Assembly (NCBI GenBank): GCA_002492525.1
Contig: DKZA01000004.1
Coordinates: forward strand, 6,114-43,420
Direction of reading: 5' to 3'
DNA length: 37,307 nucleotides
Origin: Lachnospiraceae bacterium UBA7086
GTDB lineage: Bacteria; Bacillota; Clostridia; Lachnospirales; Lachnospiraceae
In this document: piece after piece, positions 7,295 through 16,884 of the stretch
How positions within the stretch are numbered: the first letter of the stretch is position 1
Layout of the letters: each line of letters opens with the position of its first letter
Notes under the pieces: model-generated
What the model was told of the DNA's origin: nothing
What the model saw: only the letters and a program-made list of their open reading frames with translations
Databases searched by the model: none
Position numbers and translations under genes: made by a program

Positions 7295-9027
7295 CTTTCA
7301 TAGAGTTTTGCATAGAAGCCTTTCCTGGCAAGCAGTGTCTCATGACTGCCTTGTTCTATGATATTGCCGTCTTTCATCACTAAGATTACATCCGCTTCCC
7401 TGATGGTTGAAAGTCTGTGGGCCACGATAAAGCTGGTGCGTCCCTTCATCATGGTAGCAAAGGCTTGTTGTATCCTGATCTCCGTTCTGGTATCAATGGA
7501 GGAAGTCGCCTCGTCTAAGATCAGCATTGGCGGCAGACACAACATGACGCGGGTAATACAAAGAAGCTGTTTCTGTCCCTGGGACAGGCTGCCGCCGTCT
7601 TCCCCGATAAGGGTGTCATATCCCTGGGGCAGTCTCTTAATAAAGCTGTGTGCGTGGGAAGCCTTCGCCGCAGCAATGATTTCTTCTTCGGTCGCCTCTG
7701 GTTTCCCCATCACGATATTATCCCGAATAGTACCCGCCTTCAACCAGGTCTCCTGCAGCACCATACCATAATTGGCTCTCAGGCTCTTTCTGGTCACTTC
7801 CCGGATATCCGCGCCGTCCACACTGATTTTTCCTTGATTTACATCATAAAACCGCATTAACAGATTGATCACTGTCGTCTTACCACAGCCTGTAGGGCCT
7901 ACGATCGCCACCCGCTGTCCGGGCTGTACGGACAGGTTAAAGTCCGTAATCAGCTGTTTTTCGGGCACATAGGAAAAGTCCACATTCTCAAGGTCAACCT
8001 TTCCTTCCACATCATGCAGCACTGCGGCATCCGGTTTCTCCGGCACCTGGGGTTCCTCCTCGATCAAGGCAAAGATACGTGCGGCACAGGCCAGGGCGTT
8101 CTGCAATTCTGTCACCACCCCCGATATTTCATTAAAAGGTTTCGTATACTGGTTCGCATAAGTAAGGAAACAGGATAATTGTCCCACACTGATACCGCCG
8201 CGGATCGCATAGACCGCACCGGTCACAGCCACACCGGCATACACCAGATTGTTGACAAAGCGGGTAGAGGGATTGGTAATGGAAGAGAAAAAGATTGCCC
8301 GCAGGGAACAGTCCTGCAATCTTCCATTAATCTCGTCAAATTCTTCCAGTGCCTCATCTTCATGGGAAAAAGCCTGCACCACTTTCTGGTTGCCGATCAT
8401 TTCCTCAATCAGAGCCGTCTGCTCCCCTCTGGTCTCGGACTGTAATTTAAACATAGTAAAGGTTTTCTTCGCAATAAATCCTGCTACAAAAAATGACAAC
8501 GGTGTCACCAGCACCACGACACCGGTGATCGCCACATTGACACTAAGCATAAATCCCAGTGTGCCCAGAATGGTAATCACACCGGTAAAGAACTGCGTAA
8601 AGCCCATCAAAAGCCCGTCCGCAAACTGATCCACATCCGCAATAACACGGCTTACCACTTCGCCGTAAGAATGAGCGTCTATATATTTCAAAGGCAGAAT
8701 CTCAATCCGCCGAAATGCCTCATTTCGGATATCCTGCACAATGCGGTAGGTCATCTTATTGTTACACACGTTCATGATCCACTGTGCCGCTGCGGTCAGG
8801 GCAATGATCACAGCCATTTTTTTGAGGATTTCAAACACGCCCGTATAATCTACCTGCCCTTTACCGATCACCAGATCAATAACTCTGCCGGTTAGTATCG
8901 GCAGGTACAATGTCAGCGCCACAGTGACAGTTGCCATCAAAATAGAAGCCGCCAGATAGAACCAATACTTCTTAATATAGTGCAAAACCTTTCCCAGGGT
9001 TTGTCTTTGTCCTGTTTTGTCCGTCAT
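7279..9027 (-). CDS. ABC exporter half-transporter with consensus ATP-site residues
   Basis: A 582-residue half-transporter: a six-helix export-type membrane domain (about 15-310) and an ATPase domain (about 340-580). The ATPase has Walker A GPTGCGKTT, Walker B LILDEATSS with the catalytic Glu, and switch His in IVAHR. Its signature motif is altered to LSQGQ. It begins 20 bases after its partner (9047-10795), and both proteins are exactly 582 residues. Together they form a heterodimeric multidrug or lipid exporter of the BmrCD/LmrCD/TM287-288 type, in which the intact site combines this subunit's Walker and switch residues with the partner's LSGGQ. A longer reading frame starting at 9123 is rejected: it overlaps the partner gene, and the ATG used has a purine-rich GGAAAGGTGGG upstream. 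The substrate cannot be deduced. Confidence 0.93.
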   Translation of the reverse strand: MTDKTGQRQTLGKVLHYIKKYWFYLAASILMATVTVALTLYLPILTGRVIDLVIGKGQVDYTGVFEILKKMAVIIALTAAAQWIMNVCNNKMTYRIVQDIRNEAFRRIEILPLKYIDAHSYGEVVSRVIADVDQFADGLLMGFTQFFTGVITILGTLGFMLSVNVAITGVVVLVTPLSFFVAGFIAKKTFTMFKLQSETRGEQTALIEEMIGNQKVVQAFSHEDEALEEFDEINGRLQDCSLRAIFFSSITNPSTRFVNNLVYAGVAVTGAVYAIRGGISVGQLSCFLTYANQYTKPFNEISGVVTELQNALACAARIFALIEEEPQVPEKPDAAVLHDVEGKVDLENVDFSYVPEKQLITDFNLSVQPGQRVAIVGPTGCGKTTVINLLMRFYDVNQGKISVDGADIREVTRKSLRANYGMVLQETWLKAGTIRDNIVMGKPEATEEEIIAAAKASHAHSFIKRLPQGYDTLIGEDGGSLSQGQKQLLCITRVMLCLPPMLILDEATSSIDTRTEIRIQQAFATMMKGRTSFIVAHRLSTIREADVILVMKDGNIIEQGSHETLLARKGFYAKLYESQFAS

Positions 9028-9046
9028 ATTTTCATCCCACCTTTCC

Positions 9047-10795
9047 CTAGACGCTCTCCGTCTTTGGATATTGCGAATAATAAATTTCCTGATATACTTC
9101 ACAGTTTTGCAATAAATCCTCATGGGTACCGCATCCCACCATCATACCGTCATCCAACACAATGATCTGATCCGCATGCTGAATGGAAGAGGCTCTCTGG
9201 GATACGATAAATACGGTGGTTTCTCCCGGCAGTTCCCGCAGCGCCTTACGAAGCGCCGCATCGGTAGCATAATCCAGGGCCGACGCACTGTCATCCAGAA
9301 TCAGAATCTGCGGATTTCCCACCAGTGCTCTTGCAATGGTCAGACGCTGCTTTTGTCCGCCGGAGAGGTTTCTGCCTGCCTGGGCCACAACTGCATCCAG
9401 TTTGCCTTCTTTACTCTCCACAAACTCCTTCGCCTGGGCCGTGGCAAGAGCCTGCCATAATTCTTCCTCCGTGGCATCCTCGCTGCCCCAGAGCAGGTTC
9501 TCCCGGATCGTGCCCGCAAAAAGTACTGCTTTTTGTAAGACTACGCCCACTTTCTGACGCAGTTCCTCCATGGAGTAGTTCTTGACATTCTTACCGTCTA
9601 TGCGCACGGTTCCGCAAGTGGCATCATAGAATCTGGGAATCATATTGACTAACGAGGATTTTCCGGAACCAGTACCGCCGATGATTCCCACGGTCTGTCC
9701 TTTCCTCACTTGGATATCAATATCTGAAAGAGACTCCGCGCCGGCACCGGCGTATGTCAGATGTACGTGTTCAAACTCCACGGCATAGGGCGGCTCCTCC
9801 AAGTCATGAACCGGCTCCTTCGCAACGCAGGGCGGCTGTTCCCAGGTCATGGAAGACTGAATCTCAAAAATACTTTCTATCCGGTTAGCGCAGGCCAGGG
9901 CTTTGGTGATCGTGATGATCAGATTCGCCAGTTTTACAAGTTCTATCAGAATCTGGGACATATAGTTGACTAAGGCTACCACCTGTCCCTGGGTGATGGT
10001 TCCTTCGTTCACTCGTATTGCTCCGGTGTAGAGCAGGAGGATCGTCGCCGCATTGATGATAATATACGTGACTGGATTGGTCAACGCAGATATTTTCCCT
10101 ACAAAGAGCTGTAACTCGGTAAGTGATTCGTTCTTCTTCTCAAACTGCCGGGTTTCTTCCTCTTCTTTATTAAAAGCACGAATCACCCTGGCGCCGGTAA
10201 GGTTTTCTCTGGTTGCACCGAGCACCGTATCCAGTCCGGCCTGCACCTTTCTATACATAGGCATCGTAATCATCATAATGCCGAACACTACAGCAGACAG
10301 AAGGGGAATGGTTACCACAAAGATCAAGGCCGCCTTTACGTCAATGGTAAAGGCCATGATCATAGCGCCAAACACGATAAAGGGCGAGCGCAGAAAGAGC
10401 CGCAGTACCATATTCACCCCGTTTTGCACCTGATTTACATCGGATGTCATACGGGTGATCATGGTAGAAGTTCCCAATGTATCTATCTCGGTAAAAGAAA
10501 GTCCCTGAATATGCTCAAATAACGCATGTTTTAATCCGGTTGCAAATCCCACTGCCGCCTTTGCTGCAAAATACTGGGCCGTAATGGAACAGACCAGACC
10601 AATCAGTCCCAGTGCAATCAGCAAAAGACCCATTTGCAGGACATAGGAAACTGCTCCCTCTTTAATACCTTTGTCAATGATGGCCGCCATCACTAAGGGC
10701 ACAAACAATTCAAAGGTGGCCTCCAGCATCTTAAAAAGCGGGGCACAGACAGTCTCCTTTTTATAATCTTTTAAATAAATCAGCAGTTTTTTCAT
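9047..10795 (-). CDS. ABC exporter half-transporter with degenerate ATP site
   Basis: A 582-residue partner of the previous protein, with six membrane helices (about 15-310) and an ATPase domain. Walker A is GGTGSGKSS and the signature LSGGQ is intact, but Walker B is LILDDSAS, with Asp in place of the catalytic Glu, and the switch position is Gln (IVSQR) in place of His. These are the classic changes of the degenerate subunit in heterodimeric ABC exporters, where one composite site binds ATP without turning over quickly. The ATG at 10795 is preferred over an upstream TTG because AAAGGAG lies 10 bases before it. A structured 134-bp gap separates it from the LCP gene. Confidence 0.93.
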   Translation of the reverse strand: MKKLLIYLKDYKKETVCAPLFKMLEATFELFVPLVMAAIIDKGIKEGAVSYVLQMGLLLIALGLIGLVCSITAQYFAAKAAVGFATGLKHALFEHIQGLSFTEIDTLGTSTMITRMTSDVNQVQNGVNMVLRLFLRSPFIVFGAMIMAFTIDVKAALIFVVTIPLLSAVVFGIMMITMPMYRKVQAGLDTVLGATRENLTGARVIRAFNKEEEETRQFEKKNESLTELQLFVGKISALTNPVTYIIINAATILLLYTGAIRVNEGTITQGQVVALVNYMSQILIELVKLANLIITITKALACANRIESIFEIQSSMTWEQPPCVAKEPVHDLEEPPYAVEFEHVHLTYAGAGAESLSDIDIQVRKGQTVGIIGGTGSGKSSLVNMIPRFYDATCGTVRIDGKNVKNYSMEELRQKVGVVLQKAVLFAGTIRENLLWGSEDATEEELWQALATAQAKEFVESKEGKLDAVVAQAGRNLSGGQKQRLTIARALVGNPQILILDDSASALDYATDAALRKALRELPGETTVFIVSQRASSIQHADQIIVLDDGMMVGCGTHEDLLQNCEVYQEIYYSQYPKTESV

Positions 10796-10847
10796 ACACA
10801 AGACTCTCCTTTATGATAAACTGTGCGGTGCCGTCTGAAAGACGCCA

Positions 10848-10927
10848 GTACCGGTATCTTACGCAACGCGACAGCAGTTCCTATGCGTGAACTGCTGTCG
10901 TCTGCCATATTTTCACTATGCCGGTAC
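10848..10927. repeat. Nested intergenic palindrome between LCP and ABC genes
   Basis: An outer imperfect pair, GTACCGGTAT (10848-10857) with ATGCCGGTAC (10918-10927), encloses a perfect 12-bp inverted repeat, CGACAGCAGTTC (10869-10880) with GAACTGCTGTCG (10889-10900), around an 8-base loop. Another small hairpin lies at 10829-10845. No T-run follows on either strand, so it is not a standard terminator, although it could stabilise or attenuate the transcript after the LCP gene. Confidence 0.7.
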
Positions 10928-10936
10928 AAACCTTCT

Positions 10937-12058
10937 TTATTGTATATACTCCTGCGTCATTTCCTCTATCTCATCACTGATTTCCTGCACCTGTCTGGAG
11001 GGCATATATGTCTTTTCCGGATAAAGCGCCGCATGGAGCTGCTTCACATTTTCCTCCAGATCATCGGGAATGACACAGCTTCCCTTACTACCTACATTAG
11101 CGCCTACCCTGCTGCCTTCAAAAGGAAAGCCGTCACTGGTAACCACATGATACCCTGCCACACTTCCAAGCACACTAAAGACTTCATTGATATTTAAAGA
11201 AGTCTCCACCTGCGGCAGTACTGCATTAACCATATCAGTCAACTCTCCGACCGATGCCCCTTGTGCCTTATCCATCATAGCGCGAAGCACATCTCTTTGT
11301 CTTTCGGCCCGTCTGAAATCATCGCCTTTGGTATAACGAATCCTGCAGTAAGCCGTAGCCTGCATACCGTTTAACAGTTGTCTGCCGCTATTCTTCACGG
11401 GAATATAATCTACACCCAATTCTTCCGCCATACACAACTGGTAATTATTTAAATGAGAGATCTCCGATTCTGTGACCTCCATTTCAATACCACCCAGCGC
11501 GTCCACAGCATCGATCAACCCTGCAAATCCGATGGTCACATAGTCCGTGATGTCCAGATCAAGATTGGCATTGAGCATGCTGATTGCCTGCTCCGGTCCT
11601 CCCTGGGCATAAGCCGCATTACATTTATTATAGGTATCATTGCTCAGATTTAAAAACGTATCCCGGAATACAGAAATCAGCTTAATCTCCTGGGTATCCT
11701 GATTGATACTGGCGATGATGATAGAATCGCTCCTGGTTCCTCTGCCCAGTTCTCCGTCCCTGGCATCCACCCCAAAAAGTGCAATGTTACGATACCCTTT
11801 TTCTTCAACTTTCTCTTCTTCCTCTATCTGCTGTTCCACTTCCTCATTGATGATAATCTGCTCCTCATCAATTTCAATACGTTCCACTTCTTTCGTTGCC
11901 CTGGTCACCACATATAGCACACCAACGGCGATAAGCAAAACACCGACCTCCACGACCACCAGCAAAACATTCTTCCATATGCTGCGCTTTCTCTTCCGTG
12001 TATCATTCGGATGTTCAGACACTTTGCTTTTCTGAGACTCCTGTATATGCTCGTCCAT
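10937..12058 (-). CDS. LytR-CpsA-Psr family cell-wall glycopolymer ligase
   Basis: A 373-residue LCP protein. It has a cytoplasmic basic N-terminus, one membrane helix (about 30-52), an acidic linker rich in Glu and Ile, and the LCP catalytic domain (about 85-290). Family marks are NIALFGVDAR, RSDSIIIASIN, ISVFRDTF, the segment ITDYVTIGFAGLIDAVDALGG and the Arg-rich stretch RYTKGDDFRRAERQRDVL. Known members transfer lipid-linked glycopolymers such as teichoic acids or capsule to peptidoglycan outside the cell. A longer start at 12097 is possible, but AAAGGAG lies 6 bases before the ATG used. It is separated from radA by about 100 bases and likely has its own promoter, although I could not find a convincing -35. 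Confidence 0.93.
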   Translation of the reverse strand: MDEHIQESQKSKVSEHPNDTRKRKRSIWKNVLLVVVEVGVLLIAVGVLYVVTRATKEVERIEIDEEQIIINEEVEQQIEEEEKVEEKGYRNIALFGVDARDGELGRGTRSDSIIIASINQDTQEIKLISVFRDTFLNLSNDTYNKCNAAYAQGGPEQAISMLNANLDLDITDYVTIGFAGLIDAVDALGGIEMEVTESEISHLNNYQLCMAEELGVDYIPVKNSGRQLLNGMQATAYCRIRYTKGDDFRRAERQRDVLRAMMDKAQGASVGELTDMVNAVLPQVETSLNINEVFSVLGSVAGYHVVTSDGFPFEGSRVGANVGSKGSCVIPDDLEENVKQLHAALYPEKTYMPSRQVQEISDEIEEMTQEYIQ

Positions 12059-12158
12059 ACCGGCTCCTTTGTCCGTTTTCTCCCAAATCCTGTTCACAGG
12101 ATGTTTTTAACCCATATCCACATTATCCTACCACAAAAATGTCGTTTTGTATAGAACC

Positions 12159-13523
12159 TTAAATCAAATCAATGGCATCCCTTACGCTCCTTACGCCAAT
12201 CAGTCTGATACCCTTCACCGGTTTTACCTGAGCCAGATTGACTTCCGGCAGGATACAGGTGGTAAATCCCAGCTTTGCCGCCTCGCCAACCCGCTGCGCG
12301 GCCATGGAAACCCCGCGTACTTCGCCGCTTAGACCAATCTCCCCAAAAGCAATCGTCTTATCGTCGATCACCCGGTTCTTAAAGCTGGATACCACAGCCA
12401 TGGAAACGCCCAGGTCAATGGCTGGTTCCAGAATCCGCATGCCGCCTGCCAGATTCACATAAGCGTCACAATCCGACATCTGCACGCCCAGTCTTTTCTC
12501 CAACACAGCCATCAGGAGATTGAGTCTGTTAAAATCCATCCCCGTCGCCTGACGCCTTGGAATCCCGAAATTACTATGACACACCAAAGCCTGAATCTCC
12601 AGAAGCATGGGCCTTGTCCCTTCCATAGAGCAGGACACCACAGAACCGCTGGCTCCTTCCGGCTTCCCGCTCAACATGAATTCCGAAGCGTTCTTTACTT
12701 CTACAAGCCCCTCCTCTTTCATCTCAAACACACCGATCTCATTGGTGGAGCCGAACCGATTCTTTACGCCCCGCAGTATCCGATAGGAAGCATGTCTGTC
12801 TCCTTCAAAATAAAGCACCGTGTCCACCATATGCTCCAAAACCCTGGGGCCGGCCACCGTACCCTCTTTGGTCACGTGTCCCACAATAAAAACAGAAATG
12901 TTTAAACCCTTGGCCAACTGTAGCAATACATTGGTAGATTCCCGCACCTGGGACACGCTGCCCGGTGCCGAAGAAATTTCTTCGTGATACATGGTCTGTA
13001 TGGAATCAATAATCGTAATCGCCGGCATCTGGCTGCGTATGGTCTGTTCTATTATCTCTAAATTAGTCTCGCACAGAAGTAGCAGGTTGTCCGTAAAGCT
13101 GCCGATACGGTTGGCCCGGATCTTAATCTGTCTTAAAGATTCTTCCCCGGAAATGTAGAGCACCTTATGTCCGTCCGCCGCCATATATCTGCATACCTGC
13201 AAGAGCAGGGTGGACTTGCCGATACCGGGATCACCGCCCACCAGTGTCAGGGAACCCGGCACGATACCGCCGCCGAGCACTCTGTCCAATTCCGCCATAT
13301 GGGTGCTCATTCTCTCTTCTTCCTGCAAATCTACTGCCGTCAGACTCGTGGGCGCAGCACTTTCCCGTCTATGGGCACTGCCGCCCGCACCGCCGCTCTT
13401 GGCAGGCGCCTTTTCTTCCACCATGGTATTCCATTCCCTGCATCCGGGGCACTGCCCCATCCACTTGGAAGATTCATATCCACAGTTCTGGCAGTAAAAT
13501 ATTGTTGTCTTACTCTTCGCCAT
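12159..13523 (-). CDS. radA: DNA repair protein RadA
   Basis: A 454-residue RadA (Sms) protein, full length. It has an N-terminal C4 zinc finger (Cys11, 14, 25, 28), a RecA-like ATPase with Walker A GGDPGIGKS at 96-104, the RadA signature KNRFGSTNEIG, and a Lon-protease-like C-terminal domain. RadA acts as a branch-migration helicase in recombination repair. AGGAG lies 5-6 bases before the ATG. It follows a terminator-like hairpin at 13541-13575, so it needs either readthrough or a small promoter of its own. RadA commonly sits next to clpC in Firmicutes, as here with one small gene between. Confidence 0.97.
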   Translation of the reverse strand: MAKSKTTIFYCQNCGYESSKWMGQCPGCREWNTMVEEKAPAKSGGAGGSAHRRESAAPTSLTAVDLQEEERMSTHMAELDRVLGGGIVPGSLTLVGGDPGIGKSTLLLQVCRYMAADGHKVLYISGEESLRQIKIRANRIGSFTDNLLLLCETNLEIIEQTIRSQMPAITIIDSIQTMYHEEISSAPGSVSQVRESTNVLLQLAKGLNISVFIVGHVTKEGTVAGPRVLEHMVDTVLYFEGDRHASYRILRGVKNRFGSTNEIGVFEMKEEGLVEVKNASEFMLSGKPEGASGSVVSCSMEGTRPMLLEIQALVCHSNFGIPRRQATGMDFNRLNLLMAVLEKRLGVQMSDCDAYVNLAGGMRILEPAIDLGVSMAVVSSFKNRVIDDKTIAFGEIGLSGEVRGVSMAAQRVGEAAKLGFTTCILPEVNLAQVKPVKGIRLIGVRSVRDAIDLI

Positions 13524-13540
13524 ACATGCTCCTATCGTAT

Positions 13541-13575
13541 CAAAAACAACGGATGCCGGGCTTTGCCAGACATCC
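13541..13575 (-). terminator. Terminator-like hairpin upstream of radA
   Basis: On the minus strand an 11-bp stem with one mismatch (arms 13551-13561 and 13565-13575, three-base loop) is followed by GTTGTTTTTG. It would end the clpC transcript after the 136-residue gene and partly insulate radA. Confidence 0.7.
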
Positions 13576-13592
13576 TTATGTTTCTTCTGTCT

Positions 13593-14003
13593 CTATTTTA
13601 TAATCTTTACCTTCACTTCTCCGGCACTTGCCAGTTCCACGCTGATATTCAGCTTACCGCTCAGATTGGTCTTCATCCTGCCTACGTTCGCATCATTCAG
13701 ATACACATCATATTCGGTATCTTCCTCAAGTCCCACAGTAATCTGAGCATCCTCATCGCCCTCCACTGTAAAGGTAACGCCGTTTTCTGTCTCTGCAAAA
13801 CCGTTCACGCTGGTCCCCGGCTCCGATTCATAAGCAAACATACCATTTTTCTCTAACTTGGTCAATTCCTTATAGGTCTTAACCTTATACAAATCTCCTC
13901 CATGCTCATAATCTTCCACCTTCGCCTTGGCCGCCAGCTTATGGTTGCCAAAACTAATGGTACCGTTCTCCTCTGTGCGCAATAACTCATCTACTACAGC
14001 CAT
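13593..14003 (-). CDS. Small conserved protein of unknown function, 136 aa
   Basis: A soluble, acidic, beta-rich protein without signal peptide or membrane helix. Its first half (MAVVDELLRTEENGTISFGNH) contains repeated short Gly/Asn turns, and its C-terminal half looks like a beta domain. From memory, similar Lachnospiraceae proteins are sometimes labelled endosialidase in databases; nothing in the sequence supports an enzyme. AGGAGG lies 8 bases before the ATG. It begins 37 bases after clpC and is followed by a terminator, so it is probably the last gene of the clpC unit. A role linked to ClpC is only positional inference. Confidence 0.85.
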   Translation of the reverse strand: MAVVDELLRTEENGTISFGNHKLAAKAKVEDYEHGGDLYKVKTYKELTKLEKNGMFAYESEPGTSVNGFAETENGVTFTVEGDEDAQITVGLEEDTEYDVYLNDANVGRMKTNLSGKLNISVELASAGEVKVKIIK

Positions 14004-14040
14004 TGTGTTTTCCTCCTAAGTTTTGTATTATTTAGATCTC

Positions 14041-16485
14041 TCACGCCCGTACCGTGAAAGATACTTTTTTGTTTTTGAGCCCCACTGATACAGTATCACC
14101 GCGCTTTACTCTGCCGGAAAGAATCTCTTCTGCCAGTGCATCCTCTATCTCCGACTGAATCGCCCGTTTCATAGGGCGCGCCCCCATCTTAACATCCATA
14201 TGTTTCTCGATAAGATATTCCTTGACAGACGCCGTAATGGAAAGATCAATATCCATCTGTTCTTTACATCGTTTCGTCAGATTCCTGGACAACAGGGTAA
14301 TAATCTGTTTCATTTCCTCGCGTCCTAACGGATGGAACACCATAATCTCATCAATTCTGTTGATAAACTCAGGCTTAAAGAGGCGTTTCACCTCCTCCAT
14401 AACCTTACCCTTCATCTTATCGTAGCTTTGCTGTTCAGTCTCCTCCGCACCGAACCCCAGATTTTTGGGATCTATGATACGCTGTGCTCCTGCATTGGAA
14501 GTCATGATCAGTATGGTATTCTTAAAGCTTACTTTCCGACCCTTGGAATCGGTGATGTGTCCGTCATCCAATACCTGCAAAAGCACATTGAACACATCCG
14601 GATGTGCTTTCTCTATCTCATCAAAGAGTACCACCGAATAAGGATTCCTGCGAATCTTCTCCGAAAGCTGTCCTCCCTCTTCAAACCCTACATATCCCGG
14701 CGGGGAACCGATCATCTTCGACACGGAATGGCCTTCCATATACTCCGACATGTCCACCCGGATCAGCGAATTTTCGGAACCGAACATGGCCTCTGCCAAA
14801 GCCTTTGACAGCTCTGTCTTACCCACTCCGGTAGGTCCTAAGAACAGGAAGGAACCGATGGGACGGTTAGGATCCTGCAGGCCCACTCTGCCGCGGCGCA
14901 TAGCCTTGGCCACAGCTACCACTGCTTCCTCCTGGCCGATCACACGTTTATGCAGGATGGATTCCAGCTTTAGCAGACGCTCGCTCTCTTTCTCCGCCAG
15001 TTTCTTCACAGGAATCTTCGTCCACAGCGCCACCACCTCGGCAATCTCATTCTCACCGACAACATAAGCCCGTTTCTGTTCTTCCTGCTCCATCCGTCTG
15101 ACAATACGGTCATATTTTCTGATACAGGACTCCTGCTTTTTCTTCAGTTCCGCCGCCTGGGTAAAGGCTTCCATGCGGATTGACCGCTCGATCTGTAAAT
15201 CGATCTTCTTAATCTCCTCGGCCAGCTCCTGCAATTTATCCGGCTGTTTCGTCACATGCAGACGTACTGCCGCCGCTGCCTCATCAATCAGATCAATGGC
15301 TTTATCCGGCAGATTCCGGTCATTGATATAACGCGCCGACAGCGCCACTGCCGCACTAATAGCCTCCGGCGTAATCGTAACTTTGTGATGTTCCTCATAT
15401 TTATGGGCAATTCCCCGAAGAATATTTTCCGCTTCCTCAATGGTGGGTTCCTCCACCGTCACCGGCTGGAACCTGCGTTCTAATGCTGCATCCCGCTCCA
15501 CGTACTTGCGGTACTCCGCAATGGTCGTAGCCCCGATCAACTGAATCTCTCCCCTGGCCAGAGAGGGTTTCAAAATATTGGAAGCATCAATAGCGCCTTC
15601 CGCACCGCCCGCACCGATAATGGTGTGCATCTCATCCAGAAACAGAATGATATTGCCGTCCTCTATGACTTCCTTAATGACTTTTTTGATCCGTTCCTCA
15701 AACTCGCCGCGGTACTTACTGCCCGCCACCATACCGGAAAGATCCAGGGTCAAAAGTCTCTTATTCTGTACGGTAAAAGGCACATCGCCTACTACAATCC
15801 TTGCAGCAAGTCCTTCCACCACGGCCGTCTTACCCACACCCGGCTCTCCCACCAGACAGGGATTATTCTTGGTCCGGCGACTGAGAATCTGTACTACACG
15901 CGTAATCTCATCTTCTCTGCCAATCACCGGATCTAACTTCCCTTCCCTGGCAAGCGCCGTCAGGTCACGGCTGTACTGATCCAGCGTAGAAGTAGCACTC
16001 TTCTTCTTATTCTGCTTTCTTCCCAAGTCTTCTTTATAAAGTGCGCTGTCCTCTCCCATGGCCACCAACACATCCACATAGAGTTTCTGTACCGAAATTC
16101 CCATGGTATTGAGAAGTCTCACGGCCACATTTTCCCCTTCTTTTAATAACGCCAAAAGAATATGCTCCGTACCCGTCTTGTCACTGTGGAACCGCTCCGC
16201 CTGCCTGTGCGCTTCCTCTAAAATCGCCTGTGCCCTTGGAGAATAACCGTCCCGTTCCGCAATCAATACAGAACTTTCCGGCACCAGAAGGTCCTTGATC
16301 ATCTCTTTTAACTGTAAGGCATCCACTCCGTTATTCAAAAGCACAGTGGCTGCCACTCCTGTATTCTCCCGCAGCAGGCCAAGCAGGATATGCTCGCTTC
16401 CCACATAACTCTGCCTGAGATTTCTCGCTGCCCGCTCTGCAAGCATCAGGGCCGCCTTGGCCTTATCTGTAAATTGTGGCTGCAT
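14041..16485 (-). CDS. clpC: ClpC ATP-dependent unfoldase
   Basis: An 814-residue Hsp100 protein. Two Clp-N repeats (about 1-145) are followed by AAA module 1 with Walker A GEPGVGKT at 213-220, a coiled middle domain with a UVR-like segment (about 400-460), AAA module 2 with Walker A GPTGVGKT, and the C-terminal domain. ClpC feeds unfolded proteins into ClpP and takes part in heat and oxidative stress control. The ATG overlaps the stop of the GntR regulator (TGATG), so translation is coupled; an in-frame TTG just upstream is not needed. In many Firmicutes clpC lies behind ctsR-mcsA-mcsB. None of these is here, and the GntR protein takes that place. Confidence 0.97.
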   Translation of the reverse strand: MQPQFTDKAKAALMLAERAARNLRQSYVGSEHILLGLLRENTGVAATVLLNNGVDALQLKEMIKDLLVPESSVLIAERDGYSPRAQAILEEAHRQAERFHSDKTGTEHILLALLKEGENVAVRLLNTMGISVQKLYVDVLVAMGEDSALYKEDLGRKQNKKKSATSTLDQYSRDLTALAREGKLDPVIGREDEITRVVQILSRRTKNNPCLVGEPGVGKTAVVEGLAARIVVGDVPFTVQNKRLLTLDLSGMVAGSKYRGEFEERIKKVIKEVIEDGNIILFLDEMHTIIGAGGAEGAIDASNILKPSLARGEIQLIGATTIAEYRKYVERDAALERRFQPVTVEEPTIEEAENILRGIAHKYEEHHKVTITPEAISAAVALSARYINDRNLPDKAIDLIDEAAAAVRLHVTKQPDKLQELAEEIKKIDLQIERSIRMEAFTQAAELKKKQESCIRKYDRIVRRMEQEEQKRAYVVGENEIAEVVALWTKIPVKKLAEKESERLLKLESILHKRVIGQEEAVVAVAKAMRRGRVGLQDPNRPIGSFLFLGPTGVGKTELSKALAEAMFGSENSLIRVDMSEYMEGHSVSKMIGSPPGYVGFEEGGQLSEKIRRNPYSVVLFDEIEKAHPDVFNVLLQVLDDGHITDSKGRKVSFKNTILIMTSNAGAQRIIDPKNLGFGAEETEQQSYDKMKGKVMEEVKRLFKPEFINRIDEIMVFHPLGREEMKQIITLLSRNLTKRCKEQMDIDLSITASVKEYLIEKHMDVKMGARPMKRAIQSEIEDALAEEILSGRVKRGDTVSVGLKNKKVSFTVRA

Positions 16486-16868
16486 CAATCATCCATTCCT
16501 TTCCCATATTCCTCATAGATTTCATCTATAAGAGCATGCACTTCTTCTCTGGAAATATTCTTACAACTGGCTTTGGCAAGTGTCACCATAAGATCCTCCC
16601 GCACATCCTCTATTGCCTGTATCTTGTCAATATCCACTGCAATCATGGCACCTTTTCTGCGGTCTACTTTCACATAGCCTTCCTGCTTGAGAACCGTGTA
16701 TGCCTTGTTGACCGTATGCATATTGATGCCAATCGCATCTGCCAGTTGTCTGACTGAAGGCAGCATATCGCCCTCCTGGAATCTGGACGTGGCAATCCCC
16801 ATGATGATCTGATTGCGCAGCTGCATGTATATCGCTTCATCGCTGTTAAAATCAATCTCAATAAACAT
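16485..16868 (-). CDS. Short GntR-family (YtrA-type) transcriptional regulator
   Basis: A 127-residue regulator. The winged helix-turn-helix (about 10-75) has the GntR sequence PSVRQLADAIGINMHTVNKAYTVL followed by the wing around EGYVKVDRRKGAMIAV. The C-terminal part (about 80-127) is a short helical segment without an effector-binding domain, as in the YtrA subfamily. YtrA-type regulators often repress their own operon. The stop overlaps the clpC start by one base, so clpC is the evident co-regulated gene, perhaps in the role usually held by CtsR. The operator is not identified. The ribosome site before its ATG is weak. Confidence 0.92.
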   Translation of the reverse strand: MFIEIDFNSDEAIYMQLRNQIIMGIATSRFQEGDMLPSVRQLADAIGINMHTVNKAYTVLKQEGYVKVDRRKGAMIAVDIDKIQAIEDVREDLMVTLAKASCKNISREEVHALIDEIYEEYGKGMDD

Positions 16869-16884
16869 TTCCTACCAAATCCTG

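Noticed and set aside
9028..9123. N-terminal extension of the ABC protein 7279-9027
   Set aside because: It lies within the 3' end of the partner gene and has no ribosome site; the shorter start gives a standard transporter N-terminus.
10869..10900. Perfect 12-bp hairpin as a rho-independent terminator
   Set aside because: No T-run on either side, so it is listed as a palindrome only.
13593..14003. Endosialidase as product name
   Set aside because: The name is used for similar small proteins, but the length and sequence show no enzyme domain.
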